Source of the DNA: Ferrovibrio terrae_B
Lineage (GTDB): Bacteria > Pseudomonadota > Alphaproteobacteria > Ferrovibrionales > Ferrovibrionaceae
NCBI RefSeq assembly: GCF_943371255.1
Contig: NZ_CALRUC010000092.1
Location: 1-17,779 of the forward strand
DNA length: 17,779 nt
Direction: 5' to 3'
This document shows, piece by piece, positions 15,629-17,779 of this stretch; position 1 is the first letter of the stretch; each line of letters begins with the position of its first letter. The position numbers and the translations under genes were made by a program. A model generated the notes under the pieces. It worked only from the letters and a program-made list of their open reading frames with translations. It searched no databases and was not told the origin of the DNA.

Positions 15629-15701
15629 TGGGCGGGCGAGAATGACACAGGCCGGGCGCCGGCACACCCCGTCCGACACGTCCGTTTCGACCAATTCCGA
15701 T

Positions 15702-15895
15702 GGCAGGTCTCCGGGCTTGCGGTTCATCGCGGTTCGCGCGCCTTCCCGGACCATCAGACTGTCCAGTGGCGTATTGCGCGCCGCTCACCGCCCACCGTAG
15801 CGGGGGCTGCCGCGGCTTACGGCATCCTGCGGAAAAATTCCGCATGAAAAGCCGGCACCGCGTTCCCTTTTCATCGCGACGCCATCCAAAAAGAC
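15702..15895 (-). ncRNA. Cobalamin riboswitch (B12 element) of the cobW operon
   Basis: The minus-strand RNA carries the cobalamin riboswitch core in the right order. AAAAGGGAACGCGGUGCC (15871-15854) is followed by GCAGCCCCCGCUAC (15810-15797), GCCACUGG (15770-15763), CCGGGAAGGC (15749-15740), AACCGCAAGCC and finally GGAGACCUGCC ending at 15702. These match the conserved GGGAA..GGUG, GCUGCCCCCGC, GCCACUG, CGGGAAGGC and GGAGACCUGCC blocks. Between GGUGCC and GCAGCCCCCGC there is an extra arm of roughly 45 bases that contains a perfect hairpin (15843-15829). Binding of adenosylcobalamin or a related form normally represses the gene downstream, here the cobW-to-cobM operon. The 5' boundary is approximate. 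Confidence 0.93.
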
Positions 15896-15918
15896 AACGC
15901 CACGAACCATCGCGGCGG

Positions 15919-15947
15919 ACGGTAAGCTGCGGTACCGGTCTTGTCAA
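15919..15947 (-). promoter_or_regulatory. Sigma70-like promoter of the cobW operon
   Basis: On the minus strand a perfect -35 box TTGACA (15947-15942) is followed, after exactly 17 bases, by TACCGT (15924-15919), a partial -10 match that keeps the first two bases and the last. Transcription would begin near 15912, just before the riboswitch, giving a leader of about 360 bases before cobW. Position, spacing and the exact -35 support it; the -10 is weak. Confidence 0.55.
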
Positions 15948-16029
15948 ACCGGCCGGCCTTGGGCACAAAGGGGCGGGTGGTTCGCAGGACGCGCGTGTTT
16001 TACGCGGCGCGCATAACAAGAGGTTCGCC

Positions 16030-16644
16030 ATGTCGTTCAAGTCCAAGCTGGGTCAGGCGGTTCTGCCGGCCGTTGTTCTGGCAAGCCTTGCCCTTCCGGC
16101 GCTGGCGCATCCCGGCCATCCGGGCGGTGAGCCGGTCGCCGCCGGTTTTGCGGCAGGCTTTACGCACCCCTTCGGCGGCTTCGACCATCTGATGGCCATG
16201 TTGGCTGTCGGTCTCTGGGCCATCCAGCAGTCGGGCAAGACGCCGCGTGCGCTGTGGCTGCTGCCGGCCGCCTTCGTGCTGCCGATGGGCGCGGGTTTCG
16301 CACTCGGCCTGGCCGGCATCGCGCTGCCCGGCGTCGAGGCGGGCATTGCCCTGTCGGTGCTGATCCTCGGCCTGCTGGTTGCCTTTGCGGTGCGCCCGCC
16401 GCTGGTTGCCGGCATGGCGGTGACGGCGCTGTTCGCGCTGCTGCACGGCCACGCCCATGCCACCGAGATCGGGGATGCCTCGCAGGCCCTCACCTATGCC
16501 GGCGGCATGCTGCTGGCCACGGCCGGGCTGCATGGCCTGGGCATCGCCGGCGCCCATCTGGCCCAGCGCCTCAGCCTGCCGCTGCTGACCCGCAGTGCCG
16601 GTGCCGCCGTGGCGCTGGTCGGCCTCGTCATCCTGGTTGGTTGA
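16030..16644 (+). CDS. hupE: HupE/UreJ-family cobalt or nickel permease
   Basis: The 204-residue product is a small inner-membrane protein of the HupE/UreJ family, which takes up nickel or cobalt. It starts with a signal-peptide-like segment (residues 1-26, ending in ALPALA) followed by HPGHPGG (27-33). The family motif HPFGGFDHLMAMLAVG (46-61) comes next, and later HGHAHATE (139-146). These histidines are the expected metal ligands. About six hydrophobic segments follow the signal. The ATG at 16030 has an AGAGG site 6 bases upstream. Next to a B12 operon, cobalt uptake is the likely job; nickel for urease or hydrogenase is the alternative, but no such genes are here. It diverges from cobW and overlaps the next gene by 8 bases. 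Confidence 0.88.
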   Translation: MSFKSKLGQAVLPAVVLASLALPALAHPGHPGGEPVAAGFAAGFTHPFGGFDHLMAMLAVGLWAIQQSGKTPRALWLLPAAFVLPMGAGFALGLAGIALPGVEAGIALSVLILGLLVAFAVRPPLVAGMAVTALFALLHGHAHATEIGDASQALTYAGGMLLATAGLHGLGIAGAHLAQRLSLPLLTRSAGAAVALVGLVILVG

Positions 16645-17395
16645 TACGCTTCTCGGCTTCCTGAACGAGCCGCGTTACTGGGCGGTGGTCGGCGCGGCGG
16701 CGCTGGCCGGCCTGGTGCGCGGCTTTTCCGGTTTCGGCGGCGCCATGATGTTCATGCCGATCGCCGGGCTGATGTACGAGCCCAAGCTGGCCGCTGTCTG
16801 GCTGCTGATCGCCGACGATGCGGCCGCCCTGCCCATGTTGCGCGACGCGGTCCGGCGTTGCGTGTGGCGCGAGGTGCTGCCGCTCGCGCTTGCTGCCGTT
16901 GCCGCCATTCCGCTCGGGGTCGCGCTGCTGGTGGTGGCCGATGCCAACCTGATGCGCTGGATGGTGTGCGGCGTGATCCTGCTGGCCGTCGCGCTGATGG
17001 CCCGGGGCTGGCGCTATCAGGGCCGGCTTGGCCTGCCGGCCACATTGGGCACCGGCGCGCTGGCGGGCTTGAGCGGCGGGGCGGTTGCCCTGCCGGGGCC
17101 GCCGGTGGTGCTGCTCTGGCTCGGCGGCCAGAGCGCGGCGGCCACGGTGCGCGCGAATCTTGTGGTGTTTTTCGGTTTCACCGCGCTTGCGACGGCCATC
17201 GCCTATTGGTGGAACGGCCTGTTCACGGCGGAAAGCCTGCTGTCATCGCTGCCGCTGATTCCGGCCTATCTGCTGCCGTTGCGCTTTGGCATGCGACTGT
17301 TTGCGCGCGCCGACGAGGCGCAGTTCCGCCGCGTCGCGCTGGCGCTCTGCGCCTTTGCCGCCCTGTCGGGCCTGCCAGTGTGGAAGATGCTTTAG
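16637..17395 (+). CDS. TauE/SafE (DUF81) family membrane permease
   Basis: This is a predicted polytopic inner-membrane protein of 252 residues, with about eight hydrophobic segments. The first carries AALAGLVRGFSGFGGAM (residues 21-37), and the second half repeats the pattern with GALAGLSGGAVALPGPPVV; the paired G-rich segments are typical of the TauE/SafE family. Members export or import sulfite, sulfoacetate and other small anions, and many have unknown substrates. The TTG at 16637 is my choice because it gives a normal N terminus and overlaps the hupE stop by 8 bases; no strong Shine-Dalgarno is seen. A GTG at 16595 is less likely. The coupling to hupE suggests related physiology, perhaps metal or anion transport. 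The substrate is unknown. Confidence 0.8.
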   Translation: MVDTLLGFLNEPRYWAVVGAAALAGLVRGFSGFGGAMMFMPIAGLMYEPKLAAVWLLIADDAAALPMLRDAVRRCVWREVLPLALAAVAAIPLGVALLVVADANLMRWMVCGVILLAVALMARGWRYQGRLGLPATLGTGALAGLSGGAVALPGPPVVLLWLGGQSAAATVRANLVVFFGFTALATAIAYWWNGLFTAESLLSSLPLIPAYLLPLRFGMRLFARADEAQFRRVALALCAFAALSGLPVWKML

Positions 17396-17407
17396 GGCCT
17401 GTGCCGG

Positions 17408-17779
17408 TTACCGGTGTTTCCGGGCCGCCTGTTCCAGCGCTTCGAGCAGCTGGGCTTCGACCGTGGTGCCGCTTCCCTGGATGCGTCGGGCCATCACCAC
17501 ATAGAGCGCATCGATCTGGGCTGCGATGATGTCGAGCTGGATCGGACTCGGGATGCCCATATCCTTGGTGAAATCGTTGAGCGATTTGGCAAAGGCGGTC
17601 AGCAGCGGATATTTGAACATGCCGCCCATACCCTTGATTTCCAGCGATGCGGTGCGGATCGCCTGCATCGCCTGATCGGAGCCGATCGCGCCGCGCGCCA
17701 CGTCGTCCAGCGACAGGCGCAGCAGCTTCAGCTTTTCCGCCACTTCCCTGGTGAACTGGTCGGTGGCCTTTTCGACCAC
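17408..17779 (-). CDS. Hpt-like protein without phosphoacceptor histidine (may run off right edge)
   Basis: The frame is open to the right edge, where the last three bases read GTG on the minus strand. The 123 visible residues may therefore be the whole protein or only its C-terminal part. They are mostly helical and include SLEIKGMGGMFKYPLLTAF (residues 45-63), which resembles the HxxKGxGGxxGYP core of small alphaproteobacterial histidine-phosphotransfer (Hpt) proteins. The position of the phosphorylated histidine is leucine (Leu46), so phosphotransfer by the usual residue is not possible. It converges on the TauE/SafE gene with 12 bases between the stops. It has no evident link to B12. The fold assignment is moderate and rests on this motif and helix content. 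Confidence 0.55.
   Translation of the reverse strand: MVEKATDQFTREVAEKLKLLRLSLDDVARGAIGSDQAMQAIRTASLEIKGMGGMFKYPLLTAFAKSLNDFTKDMGIPSPIQLDIIAAQIDALYVVMARRIQGSGTTVEAQLLEALEQAARKHR

Larger units (their letters stand above)
15550..16029. other. Regulatory region between divergent cobW and hupE
   Basis: This is the only stretch over 300 bases without a gene. The left half is the leader of the minus-strand operon: the riboswitch, about 150 bases of linker and the stem-loop. The right part holds the operon promoter and the hupE upstream region. On the plus strand before hupE I see no second riboswitch. There is a small perfect hairpin (15992-15996 with 16002-16006) and a TTGTCA at 15941-15946, overlapping the opposite-strand -35, with only a poor -10 17 bases on. 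How hupE is controlled cannot be decided from this. Confidence 0.6.

Noticed and set aside
11095..15645. Open plus-strand frame of 1516 codons antisense to cobN and cobW
   Set aside because: It mirrors two well-supported genes; its translation is rich in Gln, Ala, Arg, His and Gly with no domain, as expected from the complement of high-GC codons. Long antisense frames are common at this GC content.
15702..15895. Assigning the riboswitch to hupE on the plus strand
   Set aside because: The conserved blocks (GGGAA..GGUG, GCCACUG, CGGGAAGGC, GGAGACCUGCC) are in correct 5' to 3' order only on the minus strand, toward cobW.
17396..17420. Possible terminator between the convergent TauE/SafE and Hpt-like genes
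   Set aside because: Only a CCGG-TTA-CCGG palindrome with a 3-base loop and no adequate T-run; too weak to call.

Overview
The window is a cobalamin (vitamin B12) biosynthesis locus from a GC-rich bacterium. It is most likely an alphaproteobacterium: it has a full-length CobN of the aerobic cobaltochelatase, fused CobL, CobO, CobW, HupE and a small Hpt-like protein of a kind I associate with alphaproteobacteria. The sequence does not name the species. Nearly every base is coding, and the genes form four transcription blocks.

Block 1 (minus strand, 1-1502) is cobA (uroporphyrinogen-III methyltransferase) followed by cobB (cobyrinate a,c-diamide synthase), which runs off the left edge. Block 2 (plus strand, 1547-3455) diverges from it: cbiD and cobK, overlapping by 17 bases. 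Block 3 (minus strand, 15549 down to 3452) is a roughly 12 kb operon: cobW, cobN, cobO, a ridA-like gene, cbiX, cobH, cobL, cobI, a cbiG-cobJ fusion and cobM. Six of its nine junctions are 4-base start/stop overlaps (ATGA or GTGA). It is preceded by a recognisable cobalamin riboswitch (about 15702-15895) and a good sigma70-like promoter. Block 4 (plus strand, 16030-17395) is a HupE/UreJ metal permease overlapping a TauE/SafE-family permease. A minus-strand gene for an Hpt-like protein enters from the right edge.

Together the genes give almost the whole route from uroporphyrinogen III to cobyrinate a,c-diamide, plus corrin adenosylation. CobA makes precorrin-2; CobI, CobJ, CobM, CbiD and CobL add the ring methyl groups; CobJ and CbiG handle ring contraction and loss of the two-carbon fragment; CobK reduces; CobH moves a methyl group; CobB amidates. 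HupE, CobW, CbiX and CobN deal with cobalt.

The most interesting point is the mixed chemistry. CbiX, CbiG and CbiD belong to the cobalt-early (anaerobic) pathway, while CobN, CobW and CobO belong to the cobalt-late (aerobic) pathway. No CobG, CobZ, CobF, CobE, CobS or CobT is in the window. Other points are a RidA homologue that has lost the catalytic arginine, a CbiX with both an MXCXXC motif and a 25-histidine tail, and an Hpt-like protein without the phosphoacceptor histidine. I found no mobile elements, CRISPR arrays, tRNAs or rRNAs.
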